Shown here one piece after another: positions 22,491 to 34,945 of a DNA stretch of 64,000 nucleotides. Numbering within the stretch: the stretch's first letter is position 1; the number at the start of each line of letters is the position of its first letter. A model generated the notes under the pieces. It did no database searches. It saw nothing but the letters and a program-made list of their open reading frames with translations, and was not told the DNA's origin. Location of the stretch: the NCBI GenBank assembly GCA_037043235.1, contig JAWRVZ010000041.1, positions 1,105,001 to 1,169,000 of the forward strand, in the 5' to 3' direction. A program made the translations under genes and the position numbers. Source of the DNA: Rhodeus uyekii. Lineage: Eukaryota > Chordata > Actinopteri > Cypriniformes > Acheilognathidae.

Positions 22491-24339
22491 AATTATCTTT
22501 TGTCTGTAGATGAAGCTGATACCAATTCAAAGACCCCAATGTGACATTTACCATAGCATCTTCCCTCTGCAGAGCCTCTTAGATGTATTGATACAATTAA
22601 GGCTACCATATTACCCCTGGGTACATATAATACTCTTAATATTCACATGGGAGAGGGGGTGTATGACAAACAATATGTCAAACATACTTGCAAAGTTTCT
22701 TGTGTACACACACACACACAAGTATGATCAGTTTAAAGAGAGACGTGTTCATAACCAACAGTAGCCCACAGCCAAATCTTGACAATCCATATGAGAATAC
22801 GCCGGCATTTGATATTTACAGTGCATGACAAAGGTGTTGGGGTTGTCACTGCATTATGTGAAGATGTTTAATGCTCGTGACAGTCCAATTAGTCAACAGC
22901 GAGCAGGAATATAATTGCTTTTTTGAGCGTTATCAAATTAAGTTCTCCCCTAATCTCTCCGGCTGTATTGATTGCGCTGAGCAGGAACAAACAGTCAGCC
23001 AATGGCGAACCACTCTGGAGCAGGAGAAGGTGCTTGTTTCCCCAGCTCCCATAGTATCTGTCTGCCCCGTGCTGATTTTTATCTTGCCAACAACAGATAA
23101 ACCCCAAGGCCTCTCGAAATGGAGAGAGAAAGTGAAAACTCGCACTGACGCCCAGACCTCCAAAGGGCAAAACAACATCCAGGAGTTTTGAGAGCCTCAC
23201 CTGTACTTCAGCATTTAGTCTCGTACTGTATTTTTTATCGGTTGTTTACCCTGCAAGCCTCGAGCGATCTCCGTCTAAACAGCGTTCATCTTGCCACCCG
23301 CTGACATTCAGCATCTGAAGATCGCATCTCATGTAAATATTCATGCAGACTCATGCATGAACCACAATCAGCAATTCATGCACAATTAAAAGGTTTTGTT
23401 GTTCAGATGAACCTGATCAGGTCTGTGCATGACCAGATAAGCCTCATCTGCTCTCTGATCACTCAATTGGTCAGCATTATTCATTTTTAGACTATTTACA
23501 TGGCCTCAGCAAGAACGCTCTTTCCAGCAGACACCAGGACTTACAGGCCATCTTTTTAGATTACCATATTACTAAACAGCATTCGCCCACACTTAATAAA
23601 CATGACAGCTAACGCATTAACCACGATTCCTGTTTTCGAGACAAATCACTCATTCGTGACCCATTTGTGACCTACTGCTGACATCGTAATCCTAGAATTG
23701 TAGAAATTCATTAATTGAGTCTGTGACTAATGCAGAGCACCCTAATGCCAAATAAATTGCAGCAAAATGAGAAACCAGAGGTGAAGAAGGTTCAAAGACA
23801 ATTAATGGGTGTCAAAGCAACGAGGTGAGGTTAGATAGCATTCAATGGCTTTTTTTCTCATTTAATGCAGTTTTTGAAGTCCTCATACTTTCCATTAAAG
23901 AAATTCAACATTTTACTTGTCAGGTGGTCATTTAAAAAACAAAGTCTATTTTATAATTTGTAGGTAGATTTCCCTGAGTGGTATGCACACAGTGTCTCCG
24001 TGGTGCAAGCAAAACGTTTCTCTGTTTGAGTATCCCGACTAGCAACAGCAGCTCAACCAATGGTGTGATTTTGCGAATGAGACTGGCTGACCATTGATAG
24101 AAGAGGGGAGTGTTGAAAAAACAAAACAATGGTATGAACTTTAAAGCAAAACTTGCAAATTTTCAGACAGAGATTCGAGAGAATGGGATGATCATAGATT
24201 AAAGCAAGAGATTAAGGGAAATAACAAGAATAATAAACTTAGGATGGTAGAGCTTTCTCTTTTTCACTGTAATATACTACTCTGTCTCTACTCAATTTTT
24301 ACTAATAAATGTTCTACATTTGTCCATAATTCCTTTAAC
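22491..24339. other. Noncoding stretch with unique, site-rich texture
   Basis: Apart from a (CA)n at 22705-22720 I see no repeats. 22.85-23.9 kb is non-repetitive, with balanced composition and many homeodomain-like cores (CAATTAG, TTAATTG, ATTAAT). It could be conserved regulatory DNA. The open frame at 22871-23191 is not protein-like. Confidence 0.4.
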
Positions 24340-24697
24340 AGTCATACAACGGGGAGCGTGTGATGCAGAAGGATACGAGGAAAACACGGATGCAGATAAA
24401 CTCAGGTTTACTTAGAAACAAAAAACACTTTAAAAATAAACATAAACAGCACTCAAAAAAGCAAACCTCATGGAAAACACTGGGGAACACGGAGAAACAT
24501 CCACACGCACAGAACGTCCGAGGAACTCTGACGAACACCGACAAAGACAAAGGAAAACAGGAGGGTATTTATGGACAAACGTAGGATTGGCACGGGGTGA
24601 TGCAACTGGGGACGTGATTAGACACAGACGGGAGCATGCAGGACTGGGAAAATACACAAGGGAACCCGGAAGTGATAGACGTGACAAGACTGTGACA
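24340..24697 (-). mobile_element. Solo LTR (358 bp) with 5-bp target duplication
   Basis: On the minus strand it begins TGTCACAG at 24697. It is flanked by ttaac on both sides (24335-24339 and 24698-24702), a 5-bp duplication as made by Ty3/gypsy and retroviral integrases. The distal edge reads TGACT rather than TGACA, so the terminal base has probably mutated. No internal region is present, consistent with LTR-LTR recombination. Confidence 0.7.
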
Positions 24698-24702
24698 TTA
24701 AC

Positions 24703-27597
24703 CTGCTCATGGCACCATTTCTAAATTTGCAACCCTTTTAACCGTTGTAAAGTCACTAACACAAATGCACAAGTTTTTGGTTTTCTTTGTTTTTTTAAAA
24801 CAACTGTAATATCATAAAAGGCACAATTATTCCATTCAATTATTTTATTTTATTTTAATAATAAGTGGAATAGGTACAGTAAATGTAATCATGACAACAC
24901 TGATTATCTTATGACAAAGCAATTTAAATCTGTTTTTTTCTACACTTTAAAATTCGACCCCAGACCATTTAAACAAAACAAAATGTTATAAAATGATACG
25001 TCTACTAAATTGCTATGAAATAATTCAAGGGGTCATTTTGAATCCCTACCAGTAGGAGCTAATTTTGAACAATCTTAAATGCAGCTCATTCGGTAGTGTC
25101 TGTTGAATAGTCTTTCTGTTATCACAAGAAATATTTCCCAGTTATTTTTCTTTCTTTTTTACTCTGTGGGGTGAGTTGTGTATTGGTGTGTTTTGTGTCT
25201 CCTTGGGTAATATATATGAATGCAGTGGTGCAGATCAAAACAATTATTTCCTTGGTCAGGCTACGCTTGACATAAAAAAACGTGTCAGAAAATTCATTCA
25301 GTTTGTATAATTAATAATGCTGTAAAAAAAATGTTCTCCTGAACTCTGTTGTCCTACGGGAGAGGGGCGTTAATAATTTTTCTCCTTAATTAGTGGTCTG
25401 GAATTGTATCTGATTAACTTGCACAACATCCCATTGGCTCATTAAATTTGGACTCAGATCTGCAGCGATCTTAATACATTGCACCAGTGACCAGTCACTG
25501 AATAATTTACAATATTAAACAAGAATGACAAGCCTGATACCAGTTGGTGTAAATGTATTTCCCGGCCTCCTGATTGATGTACCAGTGATTCAGCACTGGG
25601 ATTTTATATTAGACTGCCAATGGCAATTTACTCCACAATGCAGATGCAATGGTTGTTAAACATGCAGAGAATGTGACACGCTGTCACAATCTGTTTACAC
25701 TTTTGGACTTTTGCTGTGAACAGATGTCAGTGCCAAAACTTTTTATTTGGTTAATTATTCAAAGGAGCACTTAGCAAGAGGTCACCACATGTTCTATGGG
25801 CATTTCTTGCCAGGTTAGAAATGTTTGCCTTCTGACTGTGGTCCTGATGATTTCATTAGACTTGAAAAATGTGTCAGTGCAGTTGTAACATCTAAAAATC
25901 CACCTTTATTAAAGTTAAAGAAAAATTCAAATATTGAGCAAATCAGATGACAGTGGGTTACACCAGTAGTTATTTTTTTGGTCTTGCCTTTTTAAAGTTT
26001 CAAAGGGGGCATGTTCCAGTTTTTCTTTCACTTCCGTCAAACAGGCAGCTTACATGATTTTCCTTTTGTAGCCTAAAAGTTATTTTATGAAAGCTTTTTC
26101 TTTAGGCTGTACAGTCAGTTAGTTCAGTGTTTAAATACCTGCCACAAGACAATTCCCGTCAAACTGAAGAGCTAATTGTACGTCCCATGTGCCTTTATGG
26201 TGTTTACACACACGGTACGCTGTCTTTCAGCTGGAGATATACAGTGGTGGGGGGAAGAAAAAAGCAGCCCTTTCAAAGCACATTGATTTTTGGATCTTTG
26301 GAGACGGCCCCTCTCGCCCGCTCTTTAAACAGCTCGCGCTCACTTTCAAGTCTCTCTTCGCCACTGTGAGGGATATGTGACGGTTCTACCCAGCATTGGC
26401 GCTTTCCGTCTCACCTCAGAAAGGCAGGTTCAAAACCATTTCGCGGCGAGAGAGGGGGTTAATGGCATGGCTCTCAGCTCGTCTCTCAGGGCAGACACTG
26501 AATGGCTCAGTTGACACAACTCTCATCTCTCCCAAGTGGCTGAAACAATCTGCTGGGAGGATATTTGAGGGCTAAATCAAGTTATCATTGTGCTGCCGCT
26601 TCTGAGTAAAAATTGGGCGGCGTGAAGCTAAAATGGCAGATTTTAGTGGGGGCCGGTGGGGCAGAGAGGTCTAGAGGTGTTTCTTTGCGGGTACAAGGAG
26701 TTATGCCGTTGCCGAGTGAACTTCAGACAGCTATTTGTCCAGGCAAGAGCGATGAGAGGATTGGTTGTGGGAGGGCTGAAAAGGAATAGCTTTCAAATCT
26801 ATTTACCTCTAGGTGTGAAAAATAAATGGAAGTGAGAGACAAAGGCGAGAAAGCAAGCCGACGCGAGGTGTGAATGAATCTGAAACATATATGTGCAATG
26901 CACTGTAAGAAAACCAAGAGCACCAAACACATTATGAAAATAATGAATCATTAGGATGATTGTGAATTAATTTTCACTAATAGAGTGTGTCTCGAAAATG
27001 AAAGGCAGATTGGACCATTTGTCTTTTGTTAAACTGCACAAAAAACAGACTTCTCTAGTCTATTTTGGGAATTATATAGCCAGACTTTACTTGCAAGGTA
27101 AAAAATGAATGATGCCTTCACATTTCATCAGCATTATCGTAAATGTGAGTTTCCTAGTCTAAAATTGAACATGAACACCCTTTGAAGTCATTTTTACTAC
27201 TGGGAAACTCTGAGATGATACTTTGAAAATATTTTCCCACAACAGCTACATCGTCTTATCTTGTTGTTAGTGCATATTTACGTATGTGAATCAACATTTG
27301 AATCATATTGCCTGTTTTATACATAGTGAAAATAGCAATATTTGAATTCCAGATTCGTCAACAAGCTCACTATTTAGATGACTGTTTAGGTGAATGTTTA
27401 TATGATTGTCAACGAATGGGATGCTACATTTTATTCACATACATTTTATTACATTCTGACTTTGCTAAGAAATAGACAGGAATAAACGAGGTGTCAGACG
27501 ACAAAGCACTTAAATGTGAAAAGCTCGTAATCACCACTTCGGAACTGGGAAAGTTCTGATAGAAAAAAGCCAGCGTGAAGGTCAGTTGTGGATGTCA
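24703..27597. other. Noncoding stretch
   Basis: No element ends or genes recognised. 26.1-26.9 kb is less AT-rich and non-repetitive, and frames there are short. Confidence 0.45.
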
Positions 27598-28030
27598 TGT
27601 TAACTGCTCGAAGACACAAGGTTAAGTATCCAAATGCAGTCATTTATTAGGGTAATTTAGGATCATAATCCATTAAACAGGCAATAGGTCAAAACGTAAA
27701 AGCAAACAGTCCAAATATTCAACAGGTAGGAAACACAGGCAGACAGGGTTATCCAAATAACCAGACAAAAGTGTCAAAACCATAAACCCAGGAAATCAGA
27801 AAAGCACTCAGAATTGCACTGACACAAACAAGGATAAGCAAAGAACGACTGAAAACAAACAGAATTAACAGCATACAGGTGGAAGCGATCAAACAATCAT
27901 GACTCCAGGCAATGGGTTATGAGAATGGAAATTCATGAAGTTCAGGAAAGCAAGGGAGAAGGTAGAGGGAGACTGAGAAGGTGATGGCCTCTTGTGGAGA
28001 TTATGAGCACTCCAGCTCGTGGATGTAACA
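27598..28030 (-). mobile_element. LTR (433 bp), 3' LTR of a minus-strand element
   Basis: On the minus strand it runs from TGTTACATCC (28030) to CAGTTAACA (27598). AATAAA (tttatt on plus, 27643-27648) lies near its distal end. A purine tract agaggagga lies directly upstream on the minus strand (28034-28044), matching a polypurine tract. Only this LTR remains. Confidence 0.7.
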
Positions 28031-28230
28031 TAGTCCTCCTCTTCATCTACGACAGACACTAGAATCCATGAGGGAGCTGGAGTAGAGGCAGAACAGGGAT
28101 GGAGGGCCAAGCCCATGTGGTGGAGGAAGGATTGGAGACTGAGGTGGATTGGGGAGCCAGGGCAGAGCCGGCAGAACAGGTGGCCATGGCGGAGCAGGTG
28201 GCCTGGCCCTCCATCCCACAGAATTACATT
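28031..28230 (-). mobile_element. 3' internal remnant next to the LTR
   Basis: This leucine/proline/histidine-coding stretch precedes the LTR on the minus strand. It has the low-complexity look of gag-tail sequence in other fish LTR elements. It breaks off before the (GT)n tract at 28233-28249. No protease or pol motif is visible. Confidence 0.45.
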
Positions 28231-28232
28231 TT

Positions 28233-28249
28233 GCGTGTGTGTGTGTGTA
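28233..28249. repeat. (GT)n microsatellite
   Basis: Short GT repeat at the truncated edge of the LTR element. Confidence 0.9.
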
Positions 28250-29479
28250 TGATACATTCTTAATACTACTGTCTCCAAAAGTCGTACAACTATGATAAAA
28301 GAATTTCTTAAAATAGTCTGGATCTGGCACTCTGCTGAGTGTGAATAAAGAATGAGAATGGCGATGAAGGATTTCTTTCATATTGTCGGTTTGGGATGAA
28401 AGAAGAGTGATGGGGGTCAGGGTGGGTGTTTGAGTGTAATAGAGACAGACTTTTTACCGCTTCAGGGATCTGGGGCCTTATTGGAAGAGTGGTAGCAGGT
28501 CACCCTCACCTCGACTCTTATAAGACCGCTTTATGAAAGAAGAGCCATGCCAGAGGACCCTCTTGACAAAGAGGTCAAAGTGACCCTTGAGAAAAGACAG
28601 AATTTTGATGATTTTTCTTTATTTATCGTTTTGATTTAGAAACTTTTTTTATGCATGGCTTTATTTTCTTGCGTACCAACATAAACTATTTAATTGATCA
28701 CAAATTGAACACAAATTGTCACATTTACATAACAGTGTGGTTATCAATTTTCACATATACTGTTAAATTCATCGAAAAAGTAAAAAAGTTTGAGATCATA
28801 TATATTTTATTTTGCATTATTCTACAAGGACTTTGCCTAAAATCTATGAAATAAATAAATAATATATTTAATTTGTATGAATATTTCACAATATCACAGT
28901 TTACCATATTTCTGATCACTGTAAGGCAGCCTGGGTGAGTTTTTAATTTATGGTTCTGTGTGTGTTGAAAAATTTAAAAAACACTTTATTGTGGAAAATT
29001 GCAATCCTCATTCTCCTGTTGTCTCCAGTGAGGCCAGTTCTTTAGTTGGCTCCCACAAATCCAAGCCCAGAGCGTGCAGCAGACGGGTGGGTGCAGCCCG
29101 TGATGGCCACGACGCTGCTGTGTATGGGGCACACACACACAACCTCTAAGAGGTCTGTCTCTGAACTAAGTCCCTGAGCTCCCCCTAGTCCCCGAGCCTC
29201 CTCCAGAGCACCTTCTAGTCCCCAAGCAACACATGAGTTTTGCCAAAGACATTTTTGGGTGGGCTATACTACAGGCCATGGTCGGCGAAATTACCAATGA
29301 CCAATCACCAAAGACGCCTGTCTTTGTTTACTTCCTGATTCTCCATGTGCTCTCCCAGTGCTTTTCCACTCACTATCGTAAAAGTTATGTTTGTCAGACG
29401 TTTATGCACCAATTTTGTTTGTTAAGTGGATTTTCCTTTTGAGTTTCTTCAACCACGCACCCACAACCATGATAATATA
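28250..29479. other. Noncoding stretch with a possible retroelement scrap
   Basis: Around 29.0-29.3 kb the plus strand reads as serine/proline-rich pieces in broken frames, reminiscent of gag-tail scraps seen elsewhere here. The rest is unrecognised. Confidence 0.35.
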
Positions 29480-29748
29480 GTGCTGTCAAATTGATTAATT
29501 GCATCTAACTTAAAAGTTTGTCTATGTGTGCACATTATACTGTGTCATTTGATGCACATCACCTGTGTAAACTGGCATCAGTTTACTAAAGAAATTGACT
29601 GACTGGTTCATTTCCATTTCAAGAGTTCCCTTATTTGTGTCGATGCATACATATATATACTGCATGCATATGTAAACACACATATATTGTGTAAACACAG
29701 ACTTCTTTGGTAGATGTGATTACTAATGATTAATCGATTTGACAGTGC
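29480..29748. mobile_element. 269-bp MITE with TA flanks
   Basis: Ends gtgctgtcaaattgattaat and the complement of its far end agree at 17 of 20 positions. TA dinucleotides flank both sides (29478-29479, 29749-29750), as left by Tc1/mariner-type transposition. Non-coding. This is a very abundant fish end type. Confidence 0.75.
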
Positions 29749-29750
29749 TA

Positions 29751-31269
29751 ATATATTTAATGATCCTATAGTCCTTACAATCCTATAGTCCTTCCTTTTC
29801 TGCTGTTGAACAGAAAAGGAGATGGATGAGAGAAGATGAATGAGAGAATGTCATTTTTGACATCAAAAAAACACTAAGAAAAACATAAAAGAAGTCTATA
29901 ATAATGTTTCTTCAATGAGTTGCAGCACCACAAAACACAAATCATCTGCTGTCAAGATGGTTTGTAATTCGTCATGTCTTCCATCTTCAGCGCACTCCAC
30001 CAAAGTCTTTCTTTTGTGCCGAGCTGAGGTAAGATTATAAAATATGTTTTACGTGGCCTCCAAAGCAGCTTTTATGTTTGCAGCAGATGAAATGCCCTGT
30101 GCTTGTTCACCCTCCTCTATTATAGTCGAGTTCAGGATCCACAATCAAATGAGAAGATGTTCTCTCTAAAGGTAGGGGATTAAATTCTAGTCTTTGCATT
30201 CTAAGAGCTCTCCTCTTTGTCACAGTACATTGCTTTGTAACATATGCAGTGTTTCATCTCTTGGCTGTGGTTCAGGTCCTTTGGAGTATTACTTGTTTCT
30301 GCTATTACCATAAGAAAAATCACAGGTGTTCGGTTTGATAACTAAGCATCCTGGAATGAAAATAAGCATGCTTTATAGCAGCTGTAATGTCATTCAGTCA
30401 GAAGATCAGTTATATGGCTACATGCTAACAGTATAAAGACAAAGAATTTTGTTGAGTGTTGTTGAATGTTGTCCAGAACCATAATTACTGGCTGTTTATT
30501 CCTGTTCCAAGCCAGTATGACTTTCTTCTGTTTATCAGAAAAGGAGATGAGAAAAAGTCCATAAATGGAACAGATTACATTCAAGTATGGCACATGAAAA
30601 CACAATGAACTAGGTTTGATGTCAGTGACATACAGCTGTCATTGATTTCTGATTCCAGAACTTAGTATCATCACAATTATGTTCAGTTAGTTTCATTTTC
30701 ATGGACTTTTAGTTTGCATTCATCCATTGCCTGTTTCATGTGTTTCCTTTGTTCAAGTGTCCTGCCACTCATCAGTTTCATAATCACTCCCTAATCATCA
30801 CAGCTATCAGTTTTTATGTTCTGATCACCATATGTATTCCTTACCTCCAGTGTTGTTGGGGTTTGGAGTTGGATTACCTGAATATACATTGTTTAGTAAA
30901 CTACAATTTTACTTAAATCTACAACGCCTATATTCCTCTTCATTGGACTAAAAGTGACAAGTATATGGAGTACAAATCATCAATTTGTGATACACATGTG
31001 ATGATACATTTTAAAGTGGAACAGCCAGATTCAGTCCCCAAATACTTTCATTAATAGAAAAGAGCAACCAGAACATGCGGCAAAATTACTCTTTTTGTGT
31101 TCCACGGACATACTGAGTTTGAACTAATTTAAAGGTGAATTAGTTCATTTAGAACTAATAATTTACTAAGAATGTATTCATTTTGAATAAGCTTTTATTT
31201 AATTCATTTTAATTATTATTATTATTATATTATATTTCTGTAGAGCTTTAATTTTCTTTTCTTTTCTCA
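29751..31269. other. Noncoding stretch
   Basis: Nothing recognised except a short inverted repeat near 29795-29822 (ccttttctgctg with cagaaaagg). Confidence 0.45.
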
Positions 31270-31560
31270 GTTTCAGTTTAAATGCCCTTTCACACCAAGA
31301 ATGTTAACTAAAAGATAACTATAACTATATCTATATTTGTGTCCACACCAGTGGAAGAAATTGTTCGGTTTATTTAAGCACGCTACAGTTTTGGCTGTCA
31401 ATGTTTTTTATCGTTCATCAGCTGGATAAAATCGTTCAGAAAGTGATTCCAACAACATAATTTTTAATGATTTTTAAAACATTATTTTCTTTAATTTGGA
31501 ATGAAACAGAAGTTGTGACCATCTTTTTTTACCTATTCTTACATCCGGTTGAAAATTAAA
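31270..31560. repeat. Dispersed DNA-element-like repeat
   Basis: Begins around 'ctttcacaccaagaatgtta' and continues with GATAACTATAACTATA and 'gtccacaccagtgg'. This is a pattern I recognise as a common non-autonomous repeat of cyprinids. Termini not resolved. Confidence 0.4.
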
Positions 31561-32039
31561 TGGCCGTTTAAGTTTTTCATCCAATATTATACCTTTATTT
31601 TAAGGTCACATCATAAAACGTTTCTACATGTATTTAATATAGTAATAACAGTAAATCGTGCATGATTAAAAGTAACTCACCCGAACCATATCTCCTATAG
31701 TAAGTACGTGTAGTTAAGTGATATTACTCAGTACGTACTAGAATAAATGCAATGTAACTACGTCACTTTAAAATACCCTTAGTCACCTAAAAATACCCTT
31801 AATTAACAATCACAATACAAAGGTTGATAAATAATTACTTAATTTTGAGATAACCACTGTGGCACACAGTTTAATGGGCCTGCAAGCATATTGCTTTCTT
31901 TATACCCATTTCAGCCTTTGACTTGACCATGAGGTGTTTTTATAGCTGTCTCCCATTTTAGTGACTCTTCTATTCCTTCCAGGAAGCGTCATTGCGTTGT
32001 TCTGAGTGCAAATCCCTGTCGGCACTTGGCAATGTGTTT

Positions 32040-32070
32040 ATGCCCGGCCTCATTAATTAATGCCGGGCAT
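32040..32070. promoter_or_regulatory. Nested palindrome with TAATTA homeodomain cores
   Basis: 9-bp arms atgcccggc (32040-32048) and gccgggcat (32062-32070) enclose cattaattaat. With the next G this is itself a 12-bp palindrome holding overlapping TAATTA cores. The arrangement is consistent with a dimeric homeodomain site inside a stem; function is inferred only. Confidence 0.35.
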
Positions 32071-32185
32071 TGCGCCAGGCATGTTAATTTGCCCCAGACA
32101 AGCGGCAGGTAGATTGCAATGAGAACAGGGTCCCATCACACCCTTTTGCTGAATCGTGGTGAATGTATCAGCAGCATCAGGCCCA

Positions 32186-32198
32186 AGGTCAAAGGTCA
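32186..32198 (+). promoter_or_regulatory. Perfect DR1 nuclear-receptor element
   Basis: Two consensus half-sites AGGTCA are separated by one base (32186-32191, 32193-32198). DR1 sites bind HNF4, RXR heterodimers or COUP-TF. The sequence match is exact. Occupancy is unknown and chance occurrence is possible. Confidence 0.4.
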
Positions 32199-32266
32199 AT
32201 GCATCCCACACTGAAACGACAGATTCTTTTTTGTGTGCTCAAATACAGCCCATGAATTATGCACAT

Positions 32267-32274
32267 ATGCAAAT
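32267..32274 (+). promoter_or_regulatory. Octamer (POU) motif ATGCAAAT
   Basis: Exact octamer about 70 bp downstream of the DR1, next to a further TATGCA word. Supportive of, but not proof of, an enhancer. Confidence 0.3.
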
Positions 32275-34067
32275 GGCCACAAGGTCAAGTGTCTTGCCTT
32301 GTATCTAGTCGCCTATGTTAAAATATGGCAATTACTGATGCTAGCATTGTTATTGATATTGATGACTAAAAGAATCGCATAGGCGCCGTGATGCACACAC
32401 ATCGATCGGGTGACAGATTATGAATAGGAAAGGAGTTGATGAGGTACAGTCGAGGAGGGAGGAGAGACAAGAAGTGCGACCCGATTATCGACACCGTTGT
32501 CTTTGGGCTGACAGTGTTTTCCGTCACTCTGAGTGACAGAATGACATTTCTGAAGGTTAGTCATCCCGCCTGTATGCGGTTCACCCCTCACACTCACTGA
32601 TGATGTCATTTGTCAAATAGATTGACGGGTTTAAAAGGTTGCATGATTATGGACGGCATAAACACATTGTTGATTAATTCCAGAAGTACTTGATCATTGA
32701 ATGCCATGAGACTGTGAGCTGTGTTTAAACGTATGATTTCAAATGCACACCTAGTGGATCTGTTAAGCTCAAAATCTCAATGCTAAAAGAATCTGATGAC
32801 CAACCATTGAATTCATTAGTCTTTATTAGCCGGTTACATCCAAATGAATAAATCCTAATATGGACCGTAGCCTAAAGGGGTTATTTTTGTGAAAAGCATT
32901 CTTTTTGACAACCCAAATGTCTAATTTTCATTAGTAGGGATTCACAAATCTAATCCGATGTTATGCTGTTTAAAGCTTTAAAGCTGCGTAGCTGTTCTGC
33001 AAATAATTTGTATGTATTTAAGCACAAAAACACAATTAAAATCCAAATTCCTAAATTAATATTAATGTGCATGAACTTTTTTTCTTAGTTGTTTCTTTCT
33101 TACAGATTGAATATGAATGTGAAGCTGTGTTTATTAACAGCTTTGTTTATTTAAAAGTGTTAGATGAGTTCTTTCATTTATTTAATATTTTTTATACAAA
33201 AGACAAGCTTTAATAGTTATAATTCTTTGAAGCAAAGTTTTTGTTCCTCAGTACTGTGGCATCCACAACCAAATGTTTTACATTTTTCATTATAGTATGC
33301 TGCGTGTATTATGTGATATGATCTGCTTTACAAAATAGTATATGAGATGTTTAAACATTTTTAAATCATAATGAAAGAAATGCACCAAATATTGATTTAA
33401 CATCTAAACCACTGCACAACAGTTTTTCAAGAAATAGTCAATCTCAAAGGATGCCAGGCATATTTAAGGTTCACTTGCCTATGGCTGTTGGATGTGAAAA
33501 AAAGAAATAAGAAACCAATCATTTTAATACTTTGACCCTTGTTTTGAATGTGCAATACACGTGACTGCATAAAGCAAATATTTAAATCAATAATTAAAGA
33601 CATAAGGATGGTTAATTTGCTATTATGTTTAAAGGTTTAAAAGCCTAATAAAATTTAAGTCTAATTAAAACTTGTTTTGACAGTAAATTAGATATTGTGC
33701 AAGGTTTCCAAATACAGTAAATTAATATTTTCAGTCATTCAGGGTGTGATGTTAGATTTAGGAGGTGTGCTCTGGATGTAACCTTTGACCCTTGGCCATA
33801 ATTCTATATTACTGTCATTGAGGGAGGGTTTCATGATTTATTTGTGGCAGCACACATTCAAAATGGCTGATTAAATTGATGTGTCACTCAAAGACAGATC
33901 GAAATTATTATTTTATGTTTTTTAAAATGTAAAAAAAATATATATGGCAAAATTAAAAATTAAACATTAATATGGTTTCTCAAAAAGAAAATTAATACAA
34001 TGTTTTTGACTTGCAATGTTGAGGTTTAGTTAATAAAAGTTGTTGCCTCCCAGCTACAGCCACATCT

Positions 34068-34164
34068 AACGTCTCAGGGCTTGAGCTGCGTCACTAAACG
34101 CTTTGTGACGCAGCGTCTCGTTCCCTCTCAGGGAACTATGGTTACATACGTAACCTGAGACGTT
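34068..34164. mobile_element. 97-bp mini-element made of hairpins
   Basis: Perfect 10-bp terminal inverted repeats aacgtctcag (34068-34077) and ctgagacgtt (34155-34164) enclose three internal palindromes. These are gctgcgtcac with gtgacgcagc (34085-34094, 34105-34114), gttccct with agggaac (34120-34126, 34130-34136), and ggttacatacgtaacc (34140-34155). No coding capacity. It is the minimal form of the module also found at 36757, 52856, 53104 and 58071. Confidence 0.8.
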
Positions 34165-34189
34165 TTCGTCCTCTGCATATTAAACAGCT

Positions 34190-34945
34190 CTTGTTAAGGT
34201 TCATGATGATCTCCTCCAAGCTTCTGTTGCTCTTGAAACCATCCTTCTGTTGGAATTTTGCAAACACCGTTAGTCATGATATAATTCTGTCACACCTTTC
34301 AGCAATTAGAATTGCTGCTACACCTTTTTGCTGCTTTACCTTGACTGGTTTTTCTCTTGTTTGATGGTAGGCAACAATTTGTTGTATTCCAGAAGCACAA
34401 ATCTTGCACTAAATCTATACATTCTGGTGTACACCAAAGTTCTGTTCTGGACCCTCTTCTTTTCACTATATACTTGTTACCACTTGGAAAAAATAATCAC
34501 ATGCTATGGGGTCAATTGCCACTGTTATGCATGCTGAGTTTTATTTTATCACTCCTCTCAATACTCCTCCTGTTGATTAACAACATACATTAAGATCAAG
34601 CTTTAGCTGGAGGCAAATCATCTTAAATGGAACTCAAACAGAAGTAATAATGATTGGTTATAAATCTGCTGTGTCTAAACTATCTGGCTAACTGATGGTG
34701 TTCTTCTTGATTCCAAGCACAGTTCTTCTTGATTCCAAGCTTTCATTTAATACTCACATCGAAAAAGTTGTAATATCTCTCATATTGAATCCTCTCATAG
34801 CTGAAAATCCTTTCAGCACGATGCTGAAACTGTTATGAAGTACATGCATTTGTCACATATCAGCTTGATTACTGTAACACTTCTTTACGGCCTTTAAGCT
34901 AAAAGCATAGAATGATTACAATGTTCAAAACATTGTTGTGTCTTC
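34190..34945 (+). pseudogene. Degenerate L2-group LINE fragment (reverse transcriptase)
   Basis: Broken plus-strand frames match the reverse transcriptase of the LINE at 10.3-13.9 kb. A segment reading GVHQSSVLDPLLFTIYLLPLG (34428-34490) corresponds to the VPQGSVLGPLLF block, and weak LDYCN-like text lies near 34860. Stops and frameshifts are many and the YADD centre is not intact, so it is an old copy on the opposite strand. Confidence 0.7.

Larger units (their letters stand above)
31561..34067. other. Noncoding stretch, candidate regulatory DNA
   Basis: 31.88-32.6 kb is non-repetitive and carries several strong factor-binding-like words (listed separately). The rest is AT-rich with no recognised element. 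Confidence 0.4.

Noticed and set aside
22871..23191. 106-residue protein-coding exon
   Set aside because: No splice context, no family resemblance, and an overlapping minus-strand ORF of similar length; probably noncoding.
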